Source of the DNA: Marinospirillum celere
GTDB lineage: Bacteria; Pseudomonadota; Gammaproteobacteria; Pseudomonadales; Halomonadaceae
Reading direction: 5' to 3'
DNA: 64,000 bases
NCBI RefSeq assembly: GCF_900112235.1
Contig: NZ_FOLH01000002.1
Coordinates: forward strand, 62,001-126,000
Shown here: piece after piece, positions 35,718 through 43,367 of the stretch
Layout: the number at the start of each line of letters is the position of its first letter
Position numbering within the stretch: position 1 is the stretch's first letter
Translations under genes and position numbers: made by a program
Notes under the pieces: generated by a model
The model's input: only the letters and a program-made list of their open reading frames with translations
Databases searched by the model: none
Told to the model about the DNA's origin: nothing

Positions 35718-36065
35718 ATGGAACCCTTGATGGCAATTGTAGTGGGCCTGCTCTATGCAGCAGCGATCTACATGATGCTCAGACGAAGTATCGTTAAATT
35801 GGTAATTGGTTTGATGCTGTTATCAAACGCAGCCAATCTATTGATTTTTACCGTTTCAGGTATGACACGTGGGGCGCCCCCCTTGATTCCCGAGGGCGCC
35901 ATGGCACCAGCGGGTGCGGTGGCGGACCCCTTGCCCCAGGCACTGATACTGACGGCTATCGTTATAGCCTTTGGTGTTCTGGCCTTTGCCGTGGTTTTGA
36001 TTCACCGTGCCTATGAAATTGTCAAAGCCGATGACCTGGATCAGATGAAGGAAACAGATACATGA
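35718..36065 (+). CDS. mrpC: Mrp antiporter subunit C
   Basis: A 115-residue NuoK-like subunit with three helices ([24 protein letters not shown], and [19 protein letters not shown]). It follows mrpB by 10 bases with a GGAGTC ribosome site and overlaps mrpD by 4 bases. Confidence 0.94.
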   Translation: MEPLMAIVVGLLYAAAIYMMLRRSIVKLVIGLMLLSNAANLLIFTVSGMTRGAPPLIPEGAMAPAGAVADPLPQALILTAIVIAFGVLAFAVVLIHRAYEIVKADDLDQMKETDT

Positions 36066-37570
36066 GGCCTGAGGTCGCATTACCCATTTTCATTGCCCTG
36101 ACTAGTGGGGCTCTATCTTTAGCTGCCTGGCGCAGCAGTTGGATACAGCGCTGGATCGGAGTTTTGGGTACTGGTGCCCTTTTGGCATCCAGCATCTGGC
36201 TGCTGATTTCTGTTATTGAAGAAGGCCATGTGGTTATGCACATGGGGGGCTGGCAAGCACCCTTTGGGATTACTCTGGTTGCTGATTTGCTCAGTGCCAT
36301 CATGGTGCTGTTGACCGGGATGATGGGCTTTGCCATTGCCATCTATTCCTTGGCGACTACTTCCAAGAGCTATGAGAAGTTTGGCTACTTCCCACTGATG
36401 CATCTGCTGCTTGCCGGTGTTGCTGGCTCCTTCCTAACCGGCGACATCTTCAACCTCTATGTTTGGTTTGAGGTGATGCTGGTGGCTTCTTTTGCGCTGC
36501 TGATTTTAGGTAGTGAGCGCTCACAGATGGAAGGTGCAATCAAGTATGTCACCTTGAACCTGCTGTCTTCGGCAATTTTCCTGACCGCGATTGGTCTCTT
36601 GTATGGCATGGTCGGCACGCTTAACTTTGCGGATATCGCAGTCAAATTGCGTGAAGTTGAAGATACCGGCATGCTGGATGTGATTGCCGTGATGTTCATG
36701 GTTGCCTTTGGGATCAAGGCGGGTGCCTTTCCCTTGTTCTTTTGGCTGCCAGCTTCCTATCACACGCCACCGGTTGCTGTCTCCGCTCTGTTTGCTGGCC
36801 TCTTAACCAAGGTTGGCGTCTATGCCCTGTTCCGGGTTTTCACCCTGATGTTTGCTCATGATCCTGACTTCACGCATACCCTGTTGCTCTGGGGTGCTGG
36901 TCTGACAATGCTTACAGGTGTTCTGGGGGCGGCTGCTCAATTTGAATTCAGGCGTATCCTTTCCTTCCACATCATCAGTCAGATCGGCTATATGATGATG
37001 GGCTTGGCACTCTATACGCCTCTGGCAATTGTCGGTGGGGTTTTCTACATCACGCACCATATTATTGTGAAAACCAACCTCTTTTTGGTCAGTGGCGTCG
37101 CCCATCGCTTGTTGGGTACTTACGATCTGAAGAAGCTAGGTGGGCTCTACAAGGAGCGGCCTTTCCTGGCAATCCTGTTCCTGATACCGGCGCTGTCACT
37201 GGCTGGTCTGCCGCCTTTGTCCGGCTTCTTTGCCAAATTCATTATTATCCGGGCGGGCATTGAAGCCGAAGCCTGGCTGATTACCTTTGTGGCCTTGTTG
37301 GTTGGTCTGCTAACGCTCTATTCCATGATTAAAATCTGGGCCGAAGCCTTCTGGAAAGCCGTACCTGAAGGGACCAACACGGATCGCTTAACAGGCAAGC
37401 AAGCCGATACCGGTTTGATTTACATGTACGTACCCATTGTCTTGTTGGCAGTTTGTACACTTCTTATTGGTTTGTATGGACAACCCATCTATGAGTTGGC
37501 TGAAGCCTCAGCAGCTCAGCTATTGAATCCTGATGGTTATATCGAGGCGGTGTTGGGAGGTGGACAATGA
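36062..37570 (+). CDS. mrpD: Mrp antiporter subunit D
   Basis: A 502-residue NuoM/NuoN-like subunit with about 14 helices, one of the two likely ion-moving subunits. Markers are [15 protein letters not shown] (helix with a conserved Glu), [24 protein letters not shown] in parts, [13 protein letters not shown] and [16 protein letters not shown]. It overlaps mrpC and mrpE by 4 bases each, consistent with tight coupling. Confidence 0.95.
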   Translation: MRPEVALPIFIALTSGALSLAAWRSSWIQRWIGVLGTGALLASSIWLLISVIEEGHVVMHMGGWQAPFGITLVADLLSAIMVLLTGMMGFAIAIYSLATTSKSYEKFGYFPLMHLLLAGVAGSFLTGDIFNLYVWFEVMLVASFALLILGSERSQMEGAIKYVTLNLLSSAIFLTAIGLLYGMVGTLNFADIAVKLREVEDTGMLDVIAVMFMVAFGIKAGAFPLFFWLPASYHTPPVAVSALFAGLLTKVGVYALFRVFTLMFAHDPDFTHTLLLWGAGLTMLTGVLGAAAQFEFRRILSFHIISQIGYMMMGLALYTPLAIVGGVFYITHHIIVKTNLFLVSGVAHRLLGTYDLKKLGGLYKERPFLAILFLIPALSLAGLPPLSGFFAKFIIIRAGIEAEAWLITFVALLVGLLTLYSMIKIWAEAFWKAVPEGTNTDRLTGKQADTGLIYMYVPIVLLAVCTLLIGLYGQPIYELAEASAAQLLNPDGYIEAVLGGGQ

Positions 37571-38040
37571 TTGCCTTTATGTGGAACCTGATGCTGGCTC
37601 TGATCTGGGTGGTTCTGACAGGTCACTTCACAGGTTATAACTTTCTGGTCGGCTTCATTTTTGGGTATGTCAGCCTATGCATTTTGCAACGACATATTAC
37701 GCTTTTGAATGGCTATTCACGGCGCTTTCCCAACCTGATTCGCTTTGTGTTTTTCTTTTTCGCAGAGCTGATCAAAGCCAATATCAAGGTGGCTTATGAT
37801 GTAATGACCCCCGTCTGGTATATGAAGCCTGGCGTGATTGCCCTGCCTTTGGAAGCAAAAACAGACATGGAAATTACTTTTGTTGCCAATCTTATTTCCT
37901 TGACGCCAGGCACCTTAAGTCTGGATGTTTCGGATGATAGGCGCGTTCTTTTCATTCATGCCATGTTCCTTGATGATGAAGAATCTCTGCGGGCAGATCT
38001 CAAAGAAATGGAAAGGCGAGCCCTGGAGGTTTTAAGATGA
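37567..38040 (+). CDS. mrpE: Mrp antiporter subunit E
   Basis: A 157-residue subunit with two or three N-terminal helices and a cytoplasmic domain with ITFVANLISLTPGTLSLDV, the family mark. It overlaps both neighbours by 4 bases. Confidence 0.94.
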   Translation: MIAFMWNLMLALIWVVLTGHFTGYNFLVGFIFGYVSLCILQRHITLLNGYSRRFPNLIRFVFFFFAELIKANIKVAYDVMTPVWYMKPGVIALPLEAKTDMEITFVANLISLTPGTLSLDVSDDRRVLFIHAMFLDDEESLRADLKEMERRALEVLR

Positions 38041-38306
38041 GTTTTGTGGTTTATCTGACTTTTATCTTGATGAGTCTGGCACTTGTCATTGTTTTTGTTC
38101 GTCTGGTCAAGGGGCCTACCCTTCCTGATCGTGTCGTTGCTTTGGAGCTGATTGCCTCTATTATGGTCGGTATGATAGGGGTACACGCCATACATACAGA
38201 AACATCTAGCTTTATCGATGTGGCTATAGTCATGGCCCTGACGGCTTTTCTTGCAGCTATTGGCTTTGCTCGCTTCTTGGAACGCGGAGGTCCACGTCAT
38301 GATTGA
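38037..38306 (+). CDS. mrpF: Mrp antiporter subunit F
   Basis: An 89-residue, three-helix subunit. VRLVKGPTLPDRVVALEL is typical, and FIDVAIVMALTAFLAAIGFAR closes the protein. It overlaps mrpE by 4 bases and mrpG by 8. Confidence 0.94.
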   Translation: MSFVVYLTFILMSLALVIVFVRLVKGPTLPDRVVALELIASIMVGMIGVHAIHTETSSFIDVAIVMALTAFLAAIGFARFLERGGPRHD

Positions 38307-38739
38307 ATGGTTGATTATGTTCCTGCTTCTGTCCAGTGCCTTCTTTATGCTCCTGGCGGCTTTGGGCATCCTGCGGTTGCCTGACTTGCCAACACGTATG
38401 CACGCCAGTACCAAGGCAGGTGCTTTGGGGGCCATCCTGGTTATGACATCGGCGGCTCTGTTTTTTGCTGAAAGTGTCGTTGTTACCAAGGCCGTGGCGG
38501 TCATTTTGTTTATTTTGATTACCGCACCCATAGCTGCCCATGCGATAGGCCGTGCTGGTTATTTTGTTGGTGTCCCCTTGTGGGAGGGCAGCGTTAAGGA
38601 TGAGCTTAAATCCAGCTATGATCCAGAAACTCACCGATTGATCAGTGGTATGGAAACAGCTGAAGAATTGGATATTTACCGCAAAAACCTGGATATCAAA
38701 CCCAAGGTTAAATTGAAGCGTAAGAAACGCAGGATTTGA
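38299..38739 (+). CDS. mrpG: Mrp antiporter subunit G
   Basis: A 146-residue, three-helix subunit. GILRLPDLPTRMHASTKAGALGA is the family signature (residues about 24-46). The tail after the last helix is long and very basic (PKVKLKRKKRRI). ATG 38299 is chosen over an upstream in-frame codon because GGAGG lies 8 bases before it. Last gene of the seven-gene Mrp operon. Confidence 0.94.
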   Translation: MIEWLIMFLLLSSAFFMLLAALGILRLPDLPTRMHASTKAGALGAILVMTSAALFFAESVVVTKAVAVILFILITAPIAAHAIGRAGYFVGVPLWEGSVKDELKSSYDPETHRLISGMETAEELDIYRKNLDIKPKVKLKRKKRRI

Positions 38740-38743
38740 GACC

Positions 38744-38772
38744 TTAGCCGGGGCTGTACCCCCGGCTATTTA
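38744..38772 (+). terminator. Hairpin terminator after mrpG
   Basis: A perfect 8-bp stem AGCCGGGG (38746-38753) / CCCCGGCT (38760-38767) follows the last Mrp gene. The T run after it is poor (ATTTA), so termination may be partial. Confidence 0.6.
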
Positions 38773-38825
38773 GCGGTTATTCTCTAGGCATTCTGATCTT
38801 ATCTGTCCACAAGGAGAAGTTAAGC

Positions 38826-39278
38826 ATGCCTTTGAACTCTTCGGCCTTTCAGGGGGAATCACGAGTTAAGCTGCGATCAACAGGCTATCTTCTTGGCTAC
38901 GCAGGCTTGATTCCCTTTGTTGGTCTGGCCGCAGTTACTTTCTTTCTGCCTGAACCCTATCCCCAATATTCAATTAGTGCGCAGATGGCCTATGCTGCGG
39001 TGATCCTTTCATTCTTGACGGGTATTCACTGGGGGTATGGTATTCAGACTGGCTCTGCAGGTCGCCTGCTTTGGAGCTGCTTTCCTGCTTTGGTTGCCTG
39101 GATGGCTTTGCTGATGCCTGCTGAGTATGGGTTGATCGTGTTAATGCTGGGCTTGCTCTTGGCTTGGATTGCTGAGAAGGGCTGCGGCTGGCCCAGTTGG
39201 TACGCCAAGCTGCGTTTTCAGTTGAGCTTCATTGCTGTTTTCAGTCTTTTTGCATCCTGGATTGCCCGGGCTATGTAG
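38826..39278 (+). CDS. DUF3429 family membrane protein
   Basis: A 150-residue protein with four hydrophobic segments. GLIPFVGLAAVTFFLP, AYAAVILSFLTGIHWGYGI and LLAWIAEKG match DUF3429 (related to TMEM69), a family without known function. A strong AAGGAGAAG ribosome site precedes the ATG. It converges with rsmE, whose stop lies 3 bases away. Confidence 0.75.
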   Translation: MPLNSSAFQGESRVKLRSTGYLLGYAGLIPFVGLAAVTFFLPEPYPQYSISAQMAYAAVILSFLTGIHWGYGIQTGSAGRLLWSCFPALVAWMALLMPAEYGLIVLMLGLLLAWIAEKGCGWPSWYAKLRFQLSFIAVFSLFASWIARAM

Positions 39279-39281
39279 TAA

Positions 39282-39989
39282 TTAGAAGAGTTTTGCCAGA
39301 AGAGCGGTGACAGCTGTTTCTACGCGCAAGATTCTTTCACCTATTTGAACAGGTTGAAACCCCTGCTCGACAAGCTTTTCTATTTCAAAATCCACAAACC
39401 CGCCTTCTGGGCCTATCGCTAAGGTGGTGGGTTCTTCTAGTCCACGCGGACAGGCTGGATAATCGCCCGGATGGGCAACCAGCTTATAGGTGTCCCGACT
39501 AATTTCGGGCAGTAGATCTTCAACAAAAGGACGGAAGCGCTGATGAAGCTCTACAGTGGGTAATAGCGTATCCCTAGCTTGTTCGAGCCCAAGTAACAGG
39601 TGCTGGTGAACTTTTTCAGGCCGTAACTCAGGGGACTGCCAATAACTTTTCTCCACTTTGGCTGTTTGCAGAAGATGGATGTTTTTAACTCCCAAGGTAG
39701 CAAGATGCTCCAGGCTGCGTGCCAGCATTCTGGGCCTGGGTAAGGCAAGAATCAGGGTAACGGGGAGGGGCGCGGGTGGTTGTGAATGCACATCCAAAGC
39801 TAATAAGCTGGAGTCCTGCTCCAGCTCAAGCAGGGTAGCAGTCCCTGCCAGGCCATTCAGTACGCCTGCTTTCAGTTGATCACCAGGTTGCAGCTTATGG
39901 ATATCCCTAAGGTGTTGGTGGCGCCGACCAGTGAGCCGGATTTGCTGATTGTCATTCAGTTCCAGCGGGTCAACAAGCAGTAAGTTCAA
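39282..39989 (-). CDS. rsmE: 16S rRNA (m3U1498) methyltransferase RsmE
   Basis: A 235-residue SPOUT methyltransferase that makes m3U1498 in the 30S decoding centre. The N-terminal PUA-like domain has RLTGRRHQHLRDIHKLQPGD. The knotted catalytic part has IHLLQTAKVEKSYW, LAIGPEGGFVDFEIEKL and the final LRVETAVTALLA. Length is normal. Confidence 0.94.
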   Translation of the reverse strand: MNLLLVDPLELNDNQQIRLTGRRHQHLRDIHKLQPGDQLKAGVLNGLAGTATLLELEQDSSLLALDVHSQPPAPLPVTLILALPRPRMLARSLEHLATLGVKNIHLLQTAKVEKSYWQSPELRPEKVHQHLLLGLEQARDTLLPTVELHQRFRPFVEDLLPEISRDTYKLVAHPGDYPACPRGLEEPTTLAIGPEGGFVDFEIEKLVEQGFQPVQIGERILRVETAVTALLAKLF

Positions 39990-40010
39990 GCTGGTTTAGC
40001 CTTCTCTGGT

Positions 40011-40448
40011 TTAATTAATGATGCTGGCAGGCCGGGCACTGCCAGCTAGTGCTTGCTCAAGTCTAACCTGAAGGCTGCGCTGATCTTCTTCATTGATCGA
40101 GTGGAATCTCAAGCCAACCTTGAAGGCTTTTTGGGAAGAACGTCGGCAAAAGCTGACTTGCAGCTTTAAGGTCAAAACCTGTTTATTATTCAGTTGGATC
40201 TGTACTGAGTGCAGAATTTTCTCATCAGGCCGATGGTGGGCTGTTCTTGGAACCAACTTGGGAATCTCAGCTGCGGGGCAACTAACTCTGACTTCTTCAT
40301 GAGAGATTTCCGAAGTTTCGAGGTCAAAAGCTCCTGAGTCGAGCAAGAAGCTGATCGGCAGCTTGAGATTGATTAAGGGGTAGCGTTTGCGAACAAAGCG
40401 AGTGACTGGACTTGCATTATTTTTATCGAGTAGATTGGGCTGAGACAT
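40011..40448 (-). CDS. Divergent PilZ-like protein
   Basis: A 145-residue soluble protein that looks like a single PilZ domain: RKRYPLINLKLPISF near the N-terminus, a strand-rich middle, and FKVGLRFHSINEEDQRSLQ near the end. The DxSxxG motif is absent (ETSEISHEEVRV in its place), so c-di-GMP binding is doubtful. Two ATG codons lie in tandem (40451 and 40448); AAGGA is better spaced for 40448. It lies 21 bases upstream of rsmE on the same strand and is probably co-transcribed. Confidence 0.6.
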   Translation of the reverse strand: MSQPNLLDKNNASPVTRFVRKRYPLINLKLPISFLLDSGAFDLETSEISHEEVRVSCPAAEIPKLVPRTAHHRPDEKILHSVQIQLNNKQVLTLKLQVSFCRRSSQKAFKVGLRFHSINEEDQRSLQVRLEQALAGSARPASIIN

Positions 40449-40641
40449 CATCTTCCTTATTTCCCTTCAACAGGTTGAAATTAAAAAAGGCAACTTGCGC
40501 AGCCTACTGGCTATTCTAGAGCCTTTGTACGGTAAACTTCTAGACCTCTGCCTTGGTAAAGGTGTAACTGCCGGTGAAATAACGTTGATTAATTTAGCAC
40601 GCTTAGTGGTTTAAGACGGTTACTGACAGGATGATTTGAAA

Positions 40642-41403
40642 ATGCGTCTACTTTTAATGCTGGTGTTACTGTTTGCAATGCCTGTGGTTGCTTCTGAGCA
40701 AGCTTCCTTAGAGTCTTCACGCTCACTACTGGTCTATGATCTGGAGCAGCGTTCAGCCGCTGAGGTTCTTACCGGTCTAAGGCCGCATATAAGCGATCAG
40801 GTCGCTGTTTCCGAGCAGGGGCAGCGTTTATTGATTACAGGACCTGCCGACCAATTAGAGCAGCTAGAGCAAATTCTGGCAGCTTTGGATCAACCCCAGG
40901 AAGAGTTCAGGCTACTGTTTGCTCAGGGCCGGCAGGATTTGCAGGAGCGGCAGCGGTCGGGAAGTCGTCAATACTCAACCGCTCGCAGTGACCTGATCAG
41001 TTTGCATTTGACTGAAGGGGTGCCAGCCCGATTGGAAAGAGGTTTTTGGATTCCAGTGACTGATGTGAGGGCCTGGGGAAGTCAGGAGTCTTACCAGTGG
41101 ATGGCCGGTGGCGTTTGGGTGATTGCCCGGCTAAGAGGAGAGCAGGTGGTGTTGGAGTTCAGTGGCCGCAACCTAGCCAAAGATTCCAGGACCCGCTCCG
41201 GCACGCCACCTGTTTTAGCAGGTAGCGAAGTGGAAAGTCGGATCAGCCTGCAGCCTGGGCAATGGCAAACCTTGGCCAGTGAAGGCCAACTAAGGTCCCA
41301 GAGCAGTGAGCAAGGACGTAGCTTCTCGACCCGCCGCAATCAAAACTACTACTCTGTCTGCATGGAAAGACCGGCAGCACAGCTTGTCTGCCCTTTTAAT
41401 TAG
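40642..41403 (+). CDS. Exported protein with a secretin-N-like domain
   Basis: A 253-residue protein with a signal peptide (cleavage likely after PVVA, about residue 17). The mature N-terminus (LLVYDLEQRSAAEVLTGLRPHI ... LLITGPADQLEQLEQILAALDQPQ in pieces) resembles the small N-domain of secretins. The remainder holds no secretin pore and is strand-rich, with the segment TRRNQNYYSVCMERP at the end. I do not recognise a full-length family. The ATG (40642) is preferred to an in-frame TTG 6 bases upstream. It stands alone on this strand. Confidence 0.6.
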   Translation: MRLLLMLVLLFAMPVVASEQASLESSRSLLVYDLEQRSAAEVLTGLRPHISDQVAVSEQGQRLLITGPADQLEQLEQILAALDQPQEEFRLLFAQGRQDLQERQRSGSRQYSTARSDLISLHLTEGVPARLERGFWIPVTDVRAWGSQESYQWMAGGVWVIARLRGEQVVLEFSGRNLAKDSRTRSGTPPVLAGSEVESRISLQPGQWQTLASEGQLRSQSSEQGRSFSTRRNQNYYSVCMERPAAQLVCPFN

Positions 41404-41412
41404 CCTAAGGCA

Positions 41413-41784
41413 TTAGTCATCATTAAGGATCTGGCCATTCAACGCCTGGCGGATGGCCAGGTATTCCTGTAGTGCTTCAGGCAAGAAATGCAGGGTGTAA
41501 AAGCGTCTTTCATGAATCCTGCGGCTCTTCTTGTCTTTGGTTTCCTCCCAGGATGCAAAAGTAGGTGCTAGGGTAACGTGGAGCACTTTGGTTTCAGGCG
41601 TCAGGGTTAATTTTTTGCCATCCAGGCTCTGCTTGTCGAGCGAGGTTTTCAGGGTGTAGTGGGAAAGTTCAGTAATCTGATGTAAGTTCAAGTAAAGGTG
41701 ACTACTGAGGTTGATTAGGCGACCTTTTGGGGTGTCGTTGGTAATAAAGTAAATTGCACTGCTTTTACGGATTTTAAGTAGCAT
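41413..41784 (-). CDS. Hypothetical protein
   Basis: A 123-residue soluble, basic protein that I do not recognise. It begins MLLKIRKSSAIYFITND and contains IHERRFYTLHFLPEALQEYLA near the C-terminus. No membrane segment or signal peptide. A strong AAGGAGAAC ribosome site lies 5 bases before the ATG at 41784. It converges with the secretin-N-like gene and diverges from phaR. Confidence 0.6.
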   Translation of the reverse strand: MLLKIRKSSAIYFITNDTPKGRLINLSSHLYLNLHQITELSHYTLKTSLDKQSLDGKKLTLTPETKVLHVTLAPTFASWEETKDKKSRRIHERRFYTLHFLPEALQEYLAIRQALNGQILNDD

Positions 41785-41934
41785 AATGTTCTCCTTAGAC
41801 TTTCCTACTAGTCTAGCGAAACCAGGCAAGATAACAAGAAGCCTGCAGGGATAAGGTGAATAAAATAAATTGGGTGATAGAATGTCTTTTTACCGACCAA
41901 TAAAATGGTTTTGCGTTCCTGAGTGAGGTGCCCT

Positions 41935-42468
41935 TTGCGAGTAATCCGGAAATATGCCAACCGACGTCTTTATGATACCTCTGAGAGCCGTTATGTGACT
42001 CTGGAAGATATTCGACAGTTGATCGTGGATCGTGAAGACTTTCGTGTTGAGGATTCCAGGTCTGGAGAAGATTTGACCCGCAATATCCTCCTGCAAATTA
42101 TAACAGAACAGGAAAACCGGGGCGGTAGTCAGGAAGGGACCCCCATGTTTAGTAACAAGGTGCTGCAGCAGCTCATTCGCTTTTATGGAGATAGCATGCA
42201 AACCTCCATGAGCAGCTACCTGGAGCAGAGTATCAGTACCTTTATGGAGCAGCAGAAACTTCTGCGTCAGCAGATGCAGCAGGTGATGAAAGGCTCACCT
42301 ATGCCGACAGCCAGCCCGATGGAGTTGATGCGTAAGGTTGCTGAGCAGAACCTGTTGCTTTGGAAAAATCTATCCAACCCCGCAGCCTCCCAGCGAACTT
42401 CAGAAGACGAGGCTGATTCTTCTGAGGATTATGAAGCACCCCGCAACCGCGAAGGAAGCTCTGATTAA
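41935..42468 (+). CDS. phaR: Polyhydroxyalkanoate synthesis repressor PhaR
   Basis: A 177-residue regulator. The N-terminal PHA-accumulation DNA-binding domain is clear: VIRKYANRRLYDTSESRYVT followed by LEDIRQLIVDREDF. The PHB_acc domain (MFSNKVLQQLIRFYGDSMQTS) follows, then a glutamine-rich coiled coil and an acidic tail. PhaR binds PHA granules and represses phasin and synthesis genes when no polymer is present. No ATG fits; I chose TTG 41935 because the conserved domain starts right there and GAGGTG is upstream, though GTG 41923 is possible. Its stop codon lies inside a palindromic repeat. The phasin gene is next, on the other strand. Confidence 0.88.
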   Translation: MRVIRKYANRRLYDTSESRYVTLEDIRQLIVDREDFRVEDSRSGEDLTRNILLQIITEQENRGGSQEGTPMFSNKVLQQLIRFYGDSMQTSMSSYLEQSISTFMEQQKLLRQQMQQVMKGSPMPTASPMELMRKVAEQNLLLWKNLSNPAASQRTSEDEADSSEDYEAPRNREGSSD

Positions 42469-42585
42469 TTACTGCGCTTGCTAATACTGCGTCGAAATTG
42501 GCCTCAAAATGCTCATTTACTTCGTGTAAACTCCGCTTTTCGTTCAATTTCGCCTTGTCTTACCTGCGCTCGTAATATTAATCAG
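42461..42585. repeat. Nested intergenic inverted repeat
   Basis: About 125 bases form a layered palindrome. The outer arms CTGATTAAT (from 42461) and ATTAATCAG (to 42585) enclose an inner perfect pair CGAAATTG (42493-42500) / CAATTTCG (42545-42552), and a central imperfect hairpin around TTTAC-TTCG-TGTAAA. The left outer arm includes the phaR stop codon. The inner part looks like an intergenic repeat I have seen in other marine gammaproteobacteria, but that is from memory. Confidence 0.6.
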
Positions 42586-42597
42586 AAGCCTCCTAAG

Positions 42598-42631
42598 CAT
42601 AAAAAAGCCCAGCCGGAGCTGGGCAAAAAAA
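42598..42631 (-). terminator. Factor-independent terminator of the phasin gene
   Basis: On the minus strand a perfect GCCCAGC/GCTGGGC stem (42618-42624 with 42607-42613) with a 4-base loop is followed by TTTTTT. It lies 64 bases after the phasin stop. Confidence 0.85.
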
Positions 42632-42694
42632 CAGCTTGTCTTACAGGCAGAGGGAGTTTGCTGTTTAACAAGCTGCAAAAACCGGGTTTAAAGC

Positions 42695-43069
42695 TTAGGC
42701 CGCTTTAGTGGCTTTTTCCTGAACCTGAGTCTTCAGGCTTTCCAGCTCAGTGGTTGCGCCATCACGGGCTTCACTAAGAATATCCATGTTGGTTTTGAAC
42801 AGACGACCAACGCGATCTTGCATATCCTGAGCAAAGTTGAATTGAGCTTCTTGCAGGCCAGCAGGATCTTTGCTGCCCAGACCTTCAACTTGCTTGCTGA
42901 TGGCTTCTACACATTCGCTGTAGAAACGCGTTTGCTCAGTGCCCAGTTTTTCAAAAGCTTTAGCCTGAATTTTCATCAGGTTAGTGACAGGCTTCAGTTG
43001 CTTGCCGCTAAAGTTTTCCTGGTAGGGTTTCATCATGGCTTGCATATCAGACATCATTTTATCGAACAT
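42695..43069 (-). CDS. Phasin family protein
   Basis: A 124-residue helical, coiled-coil-like protein without a signal peptide. FDKMMSDMQAMMKPYQENF, FYSECVEAISKQVEGLG and FAQDMQDRVGRLFKTNMDIL fit the phasin family, which coats polyhydroxyalkanoate granules. The ATG at 43069 has GAGG 8 bases upstream; an upstream in-frame extension lacks support. The neighbouring phaR on the opposite strand supports the role. The upstream region has paired TGCACTGCA sites that may bind PhaR. PHA synthase itself is not in the window. Confidence 0.85.
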   Translation of the reverse strand: MFDKMMSDMQAMMKPYQENFSGKQLKPVTNLMKIQAKAFEKLGTEQTRFYSECVEAISKQVEGLGSKDPAGLQEAQFNFAQDMQDRVGRLFKTNMDILSEARDGATTELESLKTQVQEKATKAA

Positions 43070-43104
43070 AGTAGGTACCTCTTCGTTGGGAAAGTTTTCT
43101 TTGC

Positions 43105-43141
43105 TGCACTGCAACAAGTGACTTGAATATAGTGCACTGCA
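43105..43141. promoter_or_regulatory. Paired TGCACTGCA sites, candidate PhaR operator
   Basis: TGCACTGCA occurs at 43105-43113 and at 43133-43141, 28 bases apart, within 75 bases upstream of the phasin start. The second copy is extended to a near-palindrome GTGCACTGCAC. TGC-rich sites are described for PhaR at phasin promoters in Paracoccus. Binding here is inference. Confidence 0.45.
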
Positions 43142-43367
43142 CAATAAGCGTCAAATGACAATATTGAAAAAAGTTGGAAAATGTATATAAGGGCTCAAAG
43201 ACAGCAGAAAAACCTGTTAAATGCTGATAAATGCCACTGGTTTTTGGGTAAACAGCGTTTCATTGAATTTCAGTTTAGGAATTTTGGCTGCAAGCCTGAA
43301 ACGGGAAAATCTGCCATAATAGGCCTTTCTGGTAAGTCTCAATCCGTTTCTAAGAGGAAATGCACGC
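43142..43367. other. Intergenic region between phasin and purD
   Basis: With the operator and leader the gene-free stretch is about 298 bases (43070-43367). It must hold the divergent promoters of the phasin gene and purD. I see no match to the PurR operator and no structured RNA. A TAAGAGGAA site just before 43368 serves as purD ribosome site. Confidence 0.4.
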
